Positions 28,983 through 39,400 of a DNA stretch of 64,000 nucleotides are shown here, piece after piece. Positions within the stretch are counted from its first letter, which is position 1. Each line of letters opens with the position of its first letter. The notes below the pieces were generated by a model, which was not told the DNA's origin, did not search any database, and saw only the letters and a list, made by a program, of their open reading frames with translations. The position numbers and the translations under genes are program-made. The stretch comes from Nocardioides kribbensis. Lineage in GTDB: Bacteria > Actinomycetota > Actinomycetes > Propionibacteriales > Nocardioidaceae. The stretch lies in NCBI RefSeq assembly GCF_015070375.1, contig NZ_JADCLL010000001.1:932501-996500 (forward strand), in the 5' to 3' direction.

Positions 28983-29999
28983 ATGCCGAACCAGGGGGCG
29001 ACCCGGTCGTCCAACGGGCACCACGCCCACAGCGGCCACCACGGTCACGAGGACACCGGGCGGGAGACCTCCCCCTACATCGAGCTCGACCGCTCCGCCT
29101 GGGCCGCGCTGGCCCAGGAGACCGAGAGCCCGCTGACCGCCGAGGAGGTGCGGCGCCTGCGCGGCCTGGGCGACAACCTCGACATCGACGAGGTCCGCGA
29201 CGTCTACCTCCCGCTCTCGCGCCTGCTCAGCCTCTACGTCGGCGCCGCGGGCGACCTGCACCGCGAGCAGGAGGGCTTCCTGCACCGCCGCACCCCGCCG
29301 CGCACGCCGTTCGTGATCGGCCTGGCCGGGTCGGTGGCCGTGGGCAAGTCCACGACCGCGCGCGTGCTGCAGCAGATGCTGGCCCACTGGCCCGAGCACC
29401 CCCACGTCGCGCTGGTGACCACCGACGGCTTCCTCTACCCCAACGCCGAGCTCGAGCGGCGCGGGCTGCTGCAGCGCAAGGGCTTCCCGGAGTCCTACGA
29501 CCGCCGCGCCCTGCTGCGCTTCGTGGTCGACATCAAGTCGGGCAAGGAGGAGGTGGAGGCGCCGACCTACTCCCACCTGGTCTACGACGTGGTGCCCGAG
29601 GAGCGGGTCGTCGTCAGCCGCCCCGACATCGTCATCATCGAGGGCCTCAACGTGCTGCAGCCCGCCCGCACCCGCGAGGACGGACGCACGGGGCTGACGC
29701 TGAGCGACTTCTTCGACTTCAGCGTCTACGTCGACGCCGGCACGACCACGATCCGCGACTGGTACGTCTCGCGCTTCCTGCGGCTGCGCGAGACCGCCTT
29801 CCGCGACCCCGGGTCCTACTTCGCCAAGTACGCCGCGCTGACCCACGAGGAGGCCGTCGCGGAGGCCGAGCGCATCTGGGACGCCATCAACGGACCCAAC
29901 CTGGTGCAGAACGTGCTGCCGACCCGCTCGCGGGCCACGCTCGTGCTGCGCAAGGACAAGGACCACTCGGTGCGCTACGTGCGCCTGCGCAAGCTCTAG
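28983..29999 (+). CDS. coaA: Pantothenate kinase type I
   Basis: CoaA phosphorylates pantothenate, the first step to CoA. The 338-aa protein has a His-rich N-terminal extension ([12 protein letters not shown]) that the enzyme core does not need. The core starts [13 protein letters not shown] and has [21 protein letters not shown] (P-loop), [22 protein letters not shown] and [25 protein letters not shown] follows. ATG at 28983 has AAGGA 8 bases upstream; an in-frame ATG at 28974-28976 is too close to it. The gene is divergent from glmS and convergent with glmM, with only 4 bases between stops. Confidence 0.95.
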   Translation: MPNQGATRSSNGHHAHSGHHGHEDTGRETSPYIELDRSAWAALAQETESPLTAEEVRRLRGLGDNLDIDEVRDVYLPLSRLLSLYVGAAGDLHREQEGFLHRRTPPRTPFVIGLAGSVAVGKSTTARVLQQMLAHWPEHPHVALVTTDGFLYPNAELERRGLLQRKGFPESYDRRALLRFVVDIKSGKEEVEAPTYSHLVYDVVPEERVVVSRPDIVIIEGLNVLQPARTREDGRTGLTLSDFFDFSVYVDAGTTTIRDWYVSRFLRLRETAFRDPGSYFAKYAALTHEEAVAEAERIWDAINGPNLVQNVLPTRSRATLVLRKDKDHSVRYVRLRKL

Positions 30000-30003
30000 C
30001 CGC

Positions 30004-31368
30004 TCAGGCCAGGGCGAGGCGGCGGCGCACCACGTCGGCGAGGCGCTCGGCCACCGCCGAGGCCCGCTCGGGGGTGGGCGCCTCGACCATGACCCGCACC
30101 AGCGGCTCGGTGCCGGAGGGGCGCAGCAGCACCCGACCCTCCTCGCCCAGGTCGGCCGACTCCGCGGCCACGGCCGCGGCCACCTCGGGGTCGGAGTCGC
30201 AGCGCGCGCGGTCGACCTCGGGCACGTTGACCAGCACCTGCGGCAGGCGGGTCATCACCGAGGCGAGGTCGCGCAGGCTGCGCCCGGTGCTCACCATGCG
30301 CTCGCACACGTGCAGCGCGGTCAGCAGGCCGTCGCCGGTGGTGGCGTGGTCGCTCATGATCACGTGGCCCGACTGCTCGCCGCCGAGGGAGTAGCCGCCG
30401 GCGCGCATGTCCTCGAGCACGTAGCGGTCGCCGACCTTGGTCTGGCGCACGGTGATGCCGGCCGGGCGCAGGGCGCGCACCAGGCCGAGGTTGCTCATCA
30501 CGGTCGCCACCAGGGTGTCGTCGACCAGGCGTCCGCGCTCCTGCATCGACAGGGCGAGCACGGCCATGACCTGGTCGCCGTCGACCACGGCGCCGGTGGC
30601 GTCGACGGCCAGGCACCGGTCGGCGTCGCCGTCGACGGCGAAGCCGGCGTGGGCGCCCTCGTCCACGACCGCGCGCCGCAGCCGGTCGAGGTGGGTGGAG
30701 CCGTAGCCGTCGTTGATGTTCAGCCCGTCGGGCTCCGCACCGATGGTCACGACGTCGGCGCCGGCGTCGGCCAGGGCACGGGGCCCGACCTCGCTGGCCG
30801 CGCCGTGGGCGCAGTCGAGCACGACGCGCAGGCCCGCCAGCGGCGTGTCGAGGGTGCGCACCAGGTGGGCGGAGTACTCCTCCACCGTGGGCGCGTAGGG
30901 GCGCACGCGACCGACGTCGGAGCCGGTCGGGCGCTCCCAGGTGCGGCCCAGCTGCGCCTCGATCTCGCGCTCGAGGTCGTCGTCGAGCTTGACCCCGCCG
31001 CGGGCGAGGAACTTGATGCCGTTGTCGGGCATCGCGTTGTGCGAGGCGCTGATGACGACGCCGAGGTCGGCGCCGAGGGAGTCGGTGAAGAACGCGACCC
31101 CGGGGGTCGGCAGCACGCGCAGGCGCAGCACGTCGACCCCGGCCGAGGCCAGGCCCGCCACGACGGCGTGCTCGAGGAACTGCCCGGAGATGCGGGTGTC
31201 ACGGCCCACGACGGCGAGCGGCCGCCGCCCGGTGAACTCGCCATGATCGACGAGGACACGGGCGGCGGCCGCTCCGAGGCCCAGGGCCAGCTCGGCGGTG
31301 AGCACACCGCCGTTGGCCAGGCCACGGACGCCGTCGGTGCCGAAGAGGGGCCCGGTGGGAGCCACCAC
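30004..31368 (-). CDS. glmM: Phosphoglucosamine mutase
   Basis: GlmM interconverts glucosamine-6- and -1-phosphate for UDP-GlcNAc. The 454-aa protein starts near [13 protein letters not shown]. The phosphoserine loop reads [17 protein letters not shown], magnesium is bound by [14 protein letters not shown], the sugar loop is [10 protein letters not shown], and the phosphate-binding loop is [14 protein letters not shown]. Two adjacent GTG codons (31368 and 31365) can start the protein; no strong ribosome site is visible. The start lies 11 bases after the rpsI stop, so it is the last gene of the rplM-rpsI-glmM operon. Confidence 0.95.
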   Translation of the reverse strand: MVAPTGPLFGTDGVRGLANGGVLTAELALGLGAAAARVLVDHGEFTGRRPLAVVGRDTRISGQFLEHAVVAGLASAGVDVLRLRVLPTPGVAFFTDSLGADLGVVISASHNAMPDNGIKFLARGGVKLDDDLEREIEAQLGRTWERPTGSDVGRVRPYAPTVEEYSAHLVRTLDTPLAGLRVVLDCAHGAASEVGPRALADAGADVVTIGAEPDGLNINDGYGSTHLDRLRRAVVDEGAHAGFAVDGDADRCLAVDATGAVVDGDQVMAVLALSMQERGRLVDDTLVATVMSNLGLVRALRPAGITVRQTKVGDRYVLEDMRAGGYSLGGEQSGHVIMSDHATTGDGLLTALHVCERMVSTGRSLRDLASVMTRLPQVLVNVPEVDRARCDSDPEVAAAVAAESADLGEEGRVLLRPSGTEPLVRVMVEAPTPERASAVAERLADVVRRRLALA

Positions 31369-31379
31369 GTCGGCGCGGA

Positions 31380-31880
31380 TCAGCGCTTGCTGAACTGGGG
31401 CGCCTTGCGCGCCTTCTTCAGACCGGCCTTCTTGCGCTCGATGACGCGCGCGTCGCGGGTCAGGAAGCCGGCCTTCTTCAGCGTCGGGCGGTTGGCCTCG
31501 ACGTCGATGGCGTTGAGGGCGCGGGCCACACCGAGGCGCAGGGCGCCGGCCTGGCCGGTGATGCCGCCGCCGTGGATGCGGGCGATGACGTCGAAGCGAC
31601 CCTCGAGCTGCAGGGTGGCGAACGGCTCGTTCACGACCTGCTGGTGCAGCTTGTTCGGGAAGTACGAGTCGAGCGTGCGGCCGTTGACGGTCCACACACC
31701 GGTGCCGGGCACGAGGCGGACGCGGGCGACGGCCTCCTTGCGACGGCCGGTCGCGTTGGCGGGGGCGATGGTCGCGGGACGCTCGGGGGCGTCGGCCGAC
31801 GGGGCGCTCTCGGAGCTGTAGGCAACGCCGCGCTCGTCGGTCTCGAAGGTCTCCTCGACCTCGTTGGTGGTCTCAGCCAC
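31380..31880 (-). CDS. rpsI: 30S ribosomal protein S9
   Basis: The 166-aa protein is longer than a typical S9 (about 130). The extra is an acidic, low-complexity N-terminus of about 40 residues ([16 protein letters not shown]), common in actinobacteria. The S9 core runs from [17 protein letters not shown] to [14 protein letters not shown], the C-terminal tail that touches P-site tRNA. GTG at 31878-31880 was chosen over the ATG 12 bases upstream because GAGG sits 6 bases before it. It is 47 bases after rplM, with glmM following. Confidence 0.96.
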   Translation of the reverse strand: MAETTNEVEETFETDERGVAYSSESAPSADAPERPATIAPANATGRRKEAVARVRLVPGTGVWTVNGRTLDSYFPNKLHQQVVNEPFATLQLEGRFDVIARIHGGGITGQAGALRLGVARALNAIDVEANRPTLKKAGFLTRDARVIERKKAGLKKARKAPQFSKR

Positions 31881-31927
31881 GGTAATCCTCACTCAGCTTT
31901 CTGCATGGAAGTTGAAGGAGCCACTGC

Positions 31928-32371
31928 TCACTGGGAGATCTGGGTGATCTCGAACGGAACGGCCTTCTGGGCCTCGTGCGGGTGGGTCGGGCCGCTGTAG
32001 ACCTTCAGCTTCTTCAGCATCTGACGGCCGAGCTTGTTCTTGGGGAGCATGCCCCACACGGCGTTCTCGATCGCCTTGCGGGCGTCCTTCTCGAGGAGCT
32101 CGCCGATCGGGGTGGCCGAGAGACCGCCCGGGTAGCCGGAGTGGCGGTAGGCCATCTTGGTGGTCTTCTTGGTGCCCGACAGGGACACCTTCTCCGCGTT
32201 GATGACGACGACGAAGTCACCGGTGTCGACGTGCGGGGCGAAGATCGCCTTGTGCTTGCCGCGGAGCAGGTTCGCGGAAGTCACGGCGAGCTTGCCCAGG
32301 ACGATGTCGGTGGCGTCGATGACGTGCCACTCCCGGGTGATGTCACCGGGCTTGGGGCTGTACGTGCGCAC
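31928..32371 (-). CDS. rplM: 50S ribosomal protein L13
   Basis: The 147-aa L13 starts [20 protein letters not shown] and has the conserved [27 protein letters not shown] and [25 protein letters not shown] at 32369-32371 begins exactly at the conserved start. L13 is an early assembly protein of the large subunit. The long leader ahead of it (to about 32,500) holds several perfect hairpins, which may be involved in control. Confidence 0.97.
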   Translation of the reverse strand: MRTYSPKPGDITREWHVIDATDIVLGKLAVTSANLLRGKHKAIFAPHVDTGDFVVVINAEKVSLSGTKKTTKMAYRHSGYPGGLSATPIGELLEKDARKAIENAVWGMLPKNKLGRQMLKKLKVYSGPTHPHEAQKAVPFEITQISQ

Positions 32372-32401
32372 GGCTGATCTACTCTCATTCGTTCGTGGGG
32401 A

Positions 32402-32422
32402 CCGCCAGGTGGAGCCTGGCGG
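32402..32422 (-). promoter_or_regulatory. perfect 8-bp hairpin in the rplM leader
   Basis: CCGCCAGG and CCTGGCGG flank a 5-base loop, 30 bases upstream of the rplM start. Seen directly; a role in autoregulation by L13 or S9 is only a guess. Confidence 0.45.
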
Positions 32423-32464
32423 GGGGTGGAGCTGCGGCTTCTGACGAACACGGCCCGGCTCGCC

Positions 32465-32480
32465 GCCGGTCGGGACCGGC
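32465..32480 (-). promoter_or_regulatory. palindrome GCCGGTC-GG-GACCGGC in the rplM upstream region
   Basis: The 7-bp inverted repeat with a 2-base centre is better suited to a protein-binding site than to an RNA hairpin. It lies about 95 bases before the rplM start. Confidence 0.35.
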
Positions 32481-32689
32481 TGGTGGCCTCCGGGACTGCA
32501 CCTCGCCGGCAGCCGGGGACGGCTGTGACGGGGCGCGGCAGGAGTCGCGACCACTCAGGGTAGGCGCGCGCGGGCGACGGGGTCAAAACGCCCCGGGCGG
32601 GCACCGCGTGGCGCCCGTCGCTCACCCGCAGGGGTGGCCTCGCGACCCGGGTCGTGGACACCGGGTTCCGCGTGTCACGAGACGACGGA

Positions 32690-32695
32690 TACGTT
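32690..32695 (+). promoter_or_regulatory. -10 element TACGTT, leaderless gltA start
   Basis: TACGTT lies 7 bases before the GTG of gltA with AAGACGC between them and no ribosome site, so the transcript probably starts at the start codon. Confidence 0.6.
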
Positions 32696-32702
32696 AAGAC
32701 GC

Positions 32703-33992
<1,290 letters not shown>

Positions 33993-33994
33993 CC

Positions 33995-34648
33995 TTGGCC
34001 CCCTCCCCCGCACGACCCACGACCCCCGCCGGCCCGCCGGCGGGGGTCGTCTGGGACCTGGGCAACGTCATCGTCGACTGGGACGCCTCCGCGGCGATCG
34101 CGGCCGGCGTCGGCGCCGAGGAGGCCGCCCGCTTCCTGGCCGCCGACGACTTCGACTTCATGGCGTGGAACCACGGCTGCGACGCCGGCGGGTCCTGGGA
34201 CGACGCCGAGGCCGCGGTGGCCGCCTCGCACCCGCACTGGGCCGAGCACGCCCGCTCCTACCGGCGCCACTTCGCGGCCTCGCTGCGCGGCGAGGTGCCC
34301 GGCACCGCCGACCTGCTGCGCGAGCTGCACGCCGCCGGGGTGCCGATGTGGGGGCTGACGAACTGGTCCCACGAGCTCTACCCCCACGCACCGCGCCTCT
34401 TCGACGTGCTGGGCCTGCTCGAGGACGTCGTGGTGTCGGGCACCGAGGGCGTGGCCAAGCCCGACCCCCGCGTCTACCGCGTCGTGGAGCGGCGCGCCGG
34501 GCTGCCCCTCGCACGCCTGGCCTTCGTCGACGACCGCGCCGACAACGTCGCGGCTGCGAGCGCGCTGGGCATGCGCGGGCTGGTCTTCACAGACGCCGAC
34601 GCCCTGCGCGCCGACCTGCGCGCCCTGGGCCTGCCGCTGCGGGCGTGA
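33995..34648 (+). CDS. HAD-superfamily hydrolase (HAD-IA, YihX-like)
   Basis: The 217-aa phosphatase-like protein has motif I as VVWDLGNVIVDWD (the first Asp is the nucleophile; the usual second Asp is Asn here). Motif II is WGLTNWS, motif III is GVAKPDPRVYR, and motif IV is VDDRADNVAAA. The DxGN variant is typical of the YihX-like sugar-phosphate phosphatase group. No ATG or GTG lies before motif I, so a TTG at 33995 is proposed as start, which is uncertain. It sits between gltA (2-base gap) and the PPTase (GTGA overlap), so it is in the same operon. The substrate is unknown. Confidence 0.75.
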   Translation: MAPSPARPTTPAGPPAGVVWDLGNVIVDWDASAAIAAGVGAEEAARFLAADDFDFMAWNHGCDAGGSWDDAEAAVAASHPHWAEHARSYRRHFAASLRGEVPGTADLLRELHAAGVPMWGLTNWSHELYPHAPRLFDVLGLLEDVVVSGTEGVAKPDPRVYRVVERRAGLPLARLAFVDDRADNVAAASALGMRGLVFTDADALRADLRALGLPLRA

Positions 34649-35118
34649 GCGCGCCCGCGGTGCTGGTGCGCGTCGACGCCCTGTGGCGTCCCGGCCTCGA
34701 CCGGGCCGGGCTGCGCGCCGCGGCGGAGTCGCTGGCCGGCCCGGTCACGCGGCTGTGCCCGCGCTGCGCGGGCACCGACCACGGCCGCCCGCGCACCGCC
34801 GGTGGTGCGCTGTCACTGGCGTACGCCGCGGGCCTCGTGGTGCTGGCCCGCGCGGAGGGCACCGGGCTGCGGCTCGGTGTCGACGTGGAGCCCGACCCCG
34901 GTGTCGGCCCGACGCCGGCGGGGCTGGCCGACCGCGCCGCGTGGACGCGCGCCGAGGCGGTGCTCAAGGCCACCGGCGAGGGCCTGCGCCGTGACCCGGC
35001 CTCCGTGCGCGCCGACGAGGCCTGGACCACCGCCCTGCCGCTGCCGCCCGGCTGGGCCGGCACCCTCGCGGTGCTGCCCGCGCGGCCGGTCGAGGTCCGG
35101 TGGCGCGAGCACCGCTGA
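34645..35118 (+). CDS. Sfp-type 4'-phosphopantetheinyl transferase
   Basis: The 157-aa protein has the PPTase motifs GVDVEPDP (magnesium-binding GxD) and RAAWTRAEAVLKATGEGL (WxxxEAxxKA). An N-terminal CPRCAGTDHGRPR resembles the Cys/His motif of Sfp-family enzymes. It is shorter than a full Sfp (about 220), mainly because the N-terminal half is compact. It would attach phosphopantetheine to carrier domains. The Pls-like protein at 36481 has such a domain, so it is the obvious local client. The GTG overlaps the HAD stop. Confidence 0.75.
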   Translation: MSAPAVLVRVDALWRPGLDRAGLRAAAESLAGPVTRLCPRCAGTDHGRPRTAGGALSLAYAAGLVVLARAEGTGLRLGVDVEPDPGVGPTPAGLADRAAWTRAEAVLKATGEGLRRDPASVRADEAWTTALPLPPGWAGTLAVLPARPVEVRWREHR

Positions 35119-35122
35119 GCGT

Positions 35123-35178
35123 GGCCCGGCAGCCTCGGCCGGCAACCTCGGGCCGGCGGCCTCAGGCCGGCAGGTCGG
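35123..35178. repeat. four 14-bp tandem repeats at a convergent junction
   Basis: Units start at 35123, 35137, 35151 and 35165, each GGCCGGCrrCCTCr-like (GGCCCGG in the first). Three copies contain the palindrome GCCGGC, so copies can fold against each other. The array fills the 43-base gap between the PPTase and M1 genes and runs into the last codons of the M1 gene. It may act as a bidirectional terminator. Confidence 0.7.
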
Positions 35179-36484
35179 GCAGGGCGGTCTCGTGGAGCCA
35201 GGGGTGCAGCAGCGCGGCGACGTCGTGGCCGGTGGCGGCGCCGGCGTGGGCCAGGAAGTCGTCGGTGACCACGGAGCCGCCGGCGTGCTCGGCCACCCAG
35301 GAGCGCAGCAGGGCGAAGAACGCCTCGTCGCCCACCGTCAGCCGCAGCGCGTGGAGGGTGAGCGCGCCGCGCTTGTAGACCCGGTCGTCGAACATCAGCT
35401 CCGGGCCCGGGTCGCTCAGCAGCAGGTCGTGGTCGAGCTCGGCCAGCCGGGCGTGGTGGTGGCGGGCGTGCTCGTCGGCGCTCTCGCCGCCGGACTCCTG
35501 CGACCACAGCCACTCGCTGTAGCAGGCGAAGCCCTCGTGCAGCCAGATGTCGCGCCACCGGCGCAGGGTGACGGCGTTGCCGAACCACTGGTGGGCCAGC
35601 TCGTGGGCGATGAGGCGGGTGGCGTCCCAGTCGCCGCGCACGAGGTTGCGCCCGAAGGTCGACAGGCTCTGGCTCTCCAGCGGGATCTCGAGGTCGTCGG
35701 CGGTGACGACCACGGCGTAGCCGTCGAAGGGGTAGGGCCCGAAGAGGCGCTCGAAGACCTCGACCATCTCGTGCTGGCGGCCGAAGGCGGCGACGTAGTC
35801 GTCCTCGTCGAGGTCCTCGGGCGCGACCACCCGCAGCGGGGTGCCCGAGGCCGGACGCCCCAGGAGCTGCCAGTCGGTGTAGCGCCCGATCTGGGCCGTG
35901 GCCAGGTAGGTGGCCATCGGCTCGGACTGCTCGAAGACCCACGTCTCGCTCGACCCGCCCCGGCGGTGCTCGCGCAGCACGCCGTTGGCGACGACGTGGT
36001 AGCCCGCGGTGACGCGGAAGGTCATCCGGTAGGACGCCTTGTCGTCGGGGCGGTCGTTGCAGGGGAACCAGGTCGGAGACCCGTGCGGCTGGGCCGCCAC
36101 GATGACGCCGTCGGTCAGCTCCTCCCAGCCGGCGTCGCCGAGGTGGCGCTCGACCACGGGCCGCGGGCTGCCGGAGTAGCGCACGACCACGGTGAGCAGG
36201 GTGTCGGGGGCGACCTCGTCGTCGAGGGTCAGCACGACCCGGCCCGAGCGGGCGGAGTGCTTGGCCAGCCGCGCACCGGTGACACGGACCTTGTCGACGC
36301 GCAGGTGGGCCAGGTCGAGCACGAGCCGCCGGGTCGCCCCGAGCACCCTCACCGAGAGCGTGGCCTGCCCGGTGAGCCGGTTGCCCTCGACGGCGTAGGT
36401 CAGGTCGAGGTCGTAGTGGCGCACGGCGTAGGCGGGGTCGCCGTGGCCGGGCAGGTAGTCGTCGGCGGTCGGCAGGCCCCTCAC
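35162..36484 (-). CDS. M1-family metallopeptidase coupled to the Pls-like gene
   Basis: The 440-aa protein is a gluzincin with HELAHQWFGNAVT (H294, E295, H298) and the second zinc ligand Glu in DIWLHEGFACYSEW. The exopeptidase motif GAMEN is replaced by the region EIPLESQSLS, so the substrate amino-terminus is held differently from PepN. It contains the N-terminal beta domain and the catalytic domain, and is about half the length of PepN (830 aa, also in this window). No signal peptide is evident. The GTG at 36482-36484 overlaps the stop of the Pls-like gene (GTGA); another GTG at 36508 is possible. Its coupling suggests it acts on the product or competes with it, for example as a poly-amino-acid-degrading aminopeptidase. 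Confidence 0.85.
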   Translation of the reverse strand: MRGLPTADDYLPGHGDPAYAVRHYDLDLTYAVEGNRLTGQATLSVRVLGATRRLVLDLAHLRVDKVRVTGARLAKHSARSGRVVLTLDDEVAPDTLLTVVVRYSGSPRPVVERHLGDAGWEELTDGVIVAAQPHGSPTWFPCNDRPDDKASYRMTFRVTAGYHVVANGVLREHRRGGSSETWVFEQSEPMATYLATAQIGRYTDWQLLGRPASGTPLRVVAPEDLDEDDYVAAFGRQHEMVEVFERLFGPYPFDGYAVVVTADDLEIPLESQSLSTFGRNLVRGDWDATRLIAHELAHQWFGNAVTLRRWRDIWLHEGFACYSEWLWSQESGGESADEHARHHHARLAELDHDLLLSDPGPELMFDDRVYKRGALTLHALRLTVGDEAFFALLRSWVAEHAGGSVVTDDFLAHAGAATGHDVAALLHPWLHETALPDLPA

Positions 36485-39400
36485 GAGGAGGCCTCGCCGG
36501 CGGCCCACGGGCCGATCGGGTTGCCGATCCAGATCGTCTTGTCGGGCACCGACTCACCCCTCATCACCAAGGACACCGGGCCGACCGTAGCGTGCCGGCC
36601 GATGCTGGCCGCGGGCAGGATCACCGAGTTGGGCCCGAGCGTGCCGCCCCGGCGCACCCGCACCCGGTCGGTCGCCAGCAGCCGGTCGTGGAAGAGGTGG
36701 GTCTGCACCACGCTGCCCTGGTTGACCGTGGCCCCGTCGCCGAGCTCGACCAGGTCGGCCTCGGGCAGCCAGTAGGTCTCGCACCACACCCCGCGGCCCA
36801 CGGTGGAGCCCATCGAGCGGAACCACGCGGTGAGCAGGGGCGTGCCCGTGGCCAGCCGGGCGAACCACGGCGCGGCCACCACCTCCACGAAGGTGTCGGC
36901 CAGCTCGTTGCGCCACACGAAGGAGCTCCACAGCGGGTGGGTGCCGCTGCGGTGACGACCCACCAGCAGCCACTTCGTCGCGGTGGCGAGCGCGGCCGCC
37001 ACGAGGCCGCCGGCCACCAGCAGCGGCACCAGGGCGAGGACGACCACCACGAGGACCGCCGCTCCCCCGCCCGGCCCCGTGACCGCGCCGGCCGCGGCGA
37101 GGGCGAGCAGCCCGACCACCGCGTGGAGCAGCACCGTGCAGGCCAGCGGCACCACGCGCGCCGCCTCCCACAGGGCGCGCGCGACCCGCAGCCGGGTCGG
37201 CGGGGCGTAGGTGCGGGCGTCGTCGCCCGCGCCCGTCGTACGCCGCAGGGCCGCGGGCGGGCTGCCCAGCCACGACTCCCCCGCGCGCGCGGTCTTGCGG
37301 TTGGGCGCGGCCGAGAGCACCGCGACCAGTGCCCGCTTGGGCACCTTGCGACCCGGGGCGGCCATGCCGGAGTTGCCGACGAAGGCCCGCTTGCCGATCT
37401 TGACCCGCTCGACGCGCAGCCAGCCCCCGCCGAGCTCGTAGCCGCCGATGAGGGTGTCGTCGGCGAGGAAGGCCAGGTCGTTGACGGTGGTCAGCGCCGG
37501 CACCATGAGCACCGTCGAGGCCTCGACGTCGGCGCCGACCCGGGCGCCGAGCAGGCGCAGCCACGCCGGGGTGAGCGTCGAGGAGTAGAGCGGGAAGAGC
37601 CACGTGCGGGCCTCGTCGAGGACCCGCACCGTGGCCCACACGCCCAGGGCGGCGCGGCTGCGCACGGGGTAGACCCCCGGGCTCAGCCCGAGCGCCGCCA
37701 GGCGCACCACGCCCAGCACGAGGGCGGCCAGCACGAGCAGACCCACCAGCGTGCCCGGCACCAGCCAGGGCAGCAGCGCGCCGAGCAGGTCGAGGGGTCC
37801 GGTGACGGTGCCGGCGGACAGGTCGGCGCCCAGCAGCGCCACCAGGGCTCCGGCCCCGACGGCCAGCGCCGGGAGCAGGCCGAGCGCGACCGCCACGGCG
37901 GCGTAGGCCACGACCCAGGCCGCCGAGCTCGCCGGGCGCTCCGACCAGGGCCCGCGTGCGGCGCCCGAGACCCGGGTGGCCGGGGCCCCGGACCAGAACT
38001 CCCCGTCGGGCACGACACCGACGACGGCGGAGCCCGGCGCCACCTCGGCGTCGTCGCCGACGCGGGCGCCGGGGCAGAGCATCGAGCGGGTGCCGACGCG
38101 GGCACGCCGGCCCACCCTCACCTCGCCGAGGTGGAGCACGTCGCCGTCGACCCAGTAGCCGGTGAGGTCGACCTCCGGCTCCACCGAGCAGCCGGCGCCC
38201 AGGCGCAGGAAGCCGGTGACCGGTGGCACCGAGTGCAGGTCGGCGTGGCGGCCCACGCGGGCGCCGAGCAGCCGGGCGTACCACGTGATGAGCGGGGCGC
38301 CGCTGAGCGCGGTGGCCCCGAGCTGGTCGACCATGCGCTCGGCGGCCCAGACCCGCAGGTGCACTTTGCCGCCGCGCGGGTAGTCGCCCGGGGTGATGCC
38401 GCGCAGCCAGAGCCGCGCCGCGCCGGCGGCCAGCACCATCCGGCCCGGAGGCGTCAGCACCAGCAGGGCGGCCGGGCCCAGCAGCCACCACGGGGCGGTG
38501 GGGAGCCCCCCGACGTCGAGCAGGTCGTGGACCAGGGTGCTGGCGGCCAGCAGCCACACCGCCCACCGCGGCGCGGCCAGCGCCCGCAGCGCCACGACCG
38601 CCGCCACCTGCCCGGCCTGGGTCTTGAGCGGGATCGGGGGCACCAGCCGGTCCTGGGCGTTGTCGACGCCGGCGTCCATCGAGTCGACGAAGTCGGCCAG
38701 CCCGCCCAGCGTCGGGTGGTCGTAGACGTCGCCGACCGCGACGTCGGGGTGCTCGCGGCGCAGCAGCGTGACGACCTGCGCGGCGGTGAGGCTGCCGCCG
38801 CCGACGTCGAAGAAGTCCTCCTCGCGGCGGGTGACCGAGGCGCCGAGCACCTCGTTCCACAGCTCGGCGATCCGCGCGGCGGTGCCGGTCAGCCCCGACT
38901 CCTGAGGCGACACGGCGCTGAGCGGCCACGGCAGGGCGTCGCGGTCGACCTTGCCCGAGGTGCGGGTGGGGATGTCGTCGACGACGGCCAGGCGCGGCAC
39001 GAGCGCCGCCGGCAGGTCGCGGCGCAGCGCGGCCACCGCCGCGGCCGCGTCGTAGCGCTCGTCGACGGTGACGTACCCGACCAGCAGCTGGTTGCCCGTG
39101 CGGGAGCGGCGTACGGCGGCCGCCGCCCCGACGACCCCGGGCAGGGCGAGCAGCGCCGAGTCGACCTCGCCGAGCTCGATGCGGCGACCGCCGAGCTTGA
39201 CCTGGTCGTCGGCGCGGCCGCCGAAGAGCAGGCCGGCCGGGTCGTGGACCACGAGGTCGCCGGAGCGGTAGGCCCGCTCCCAGCCCAGCGTCGGCATCGG
39301 GGCGTACTTCTCGGCGTCCTTGACCGGGTCGAGGTAGCGGGCCAGCCCGACGCCGCCGATGATCAGCTCGCCGGTCTCCCCCACCGGCACCTCGTGACCG

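Larger units (their letters stand above)
32372..32702. other. rplM/gltA divergent intergenic region
   Basis: This 331-base gap separates two divergent genes and contains no coding region. Toward rplM it has hairpins at 32402-32422 and 32465-32480 and a further GC-rich set to 32,530. Toward gltA it has a -10 element at 32690. The middle (about 32,540-32,640) shows no clear structure. Confidence 0.7.
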
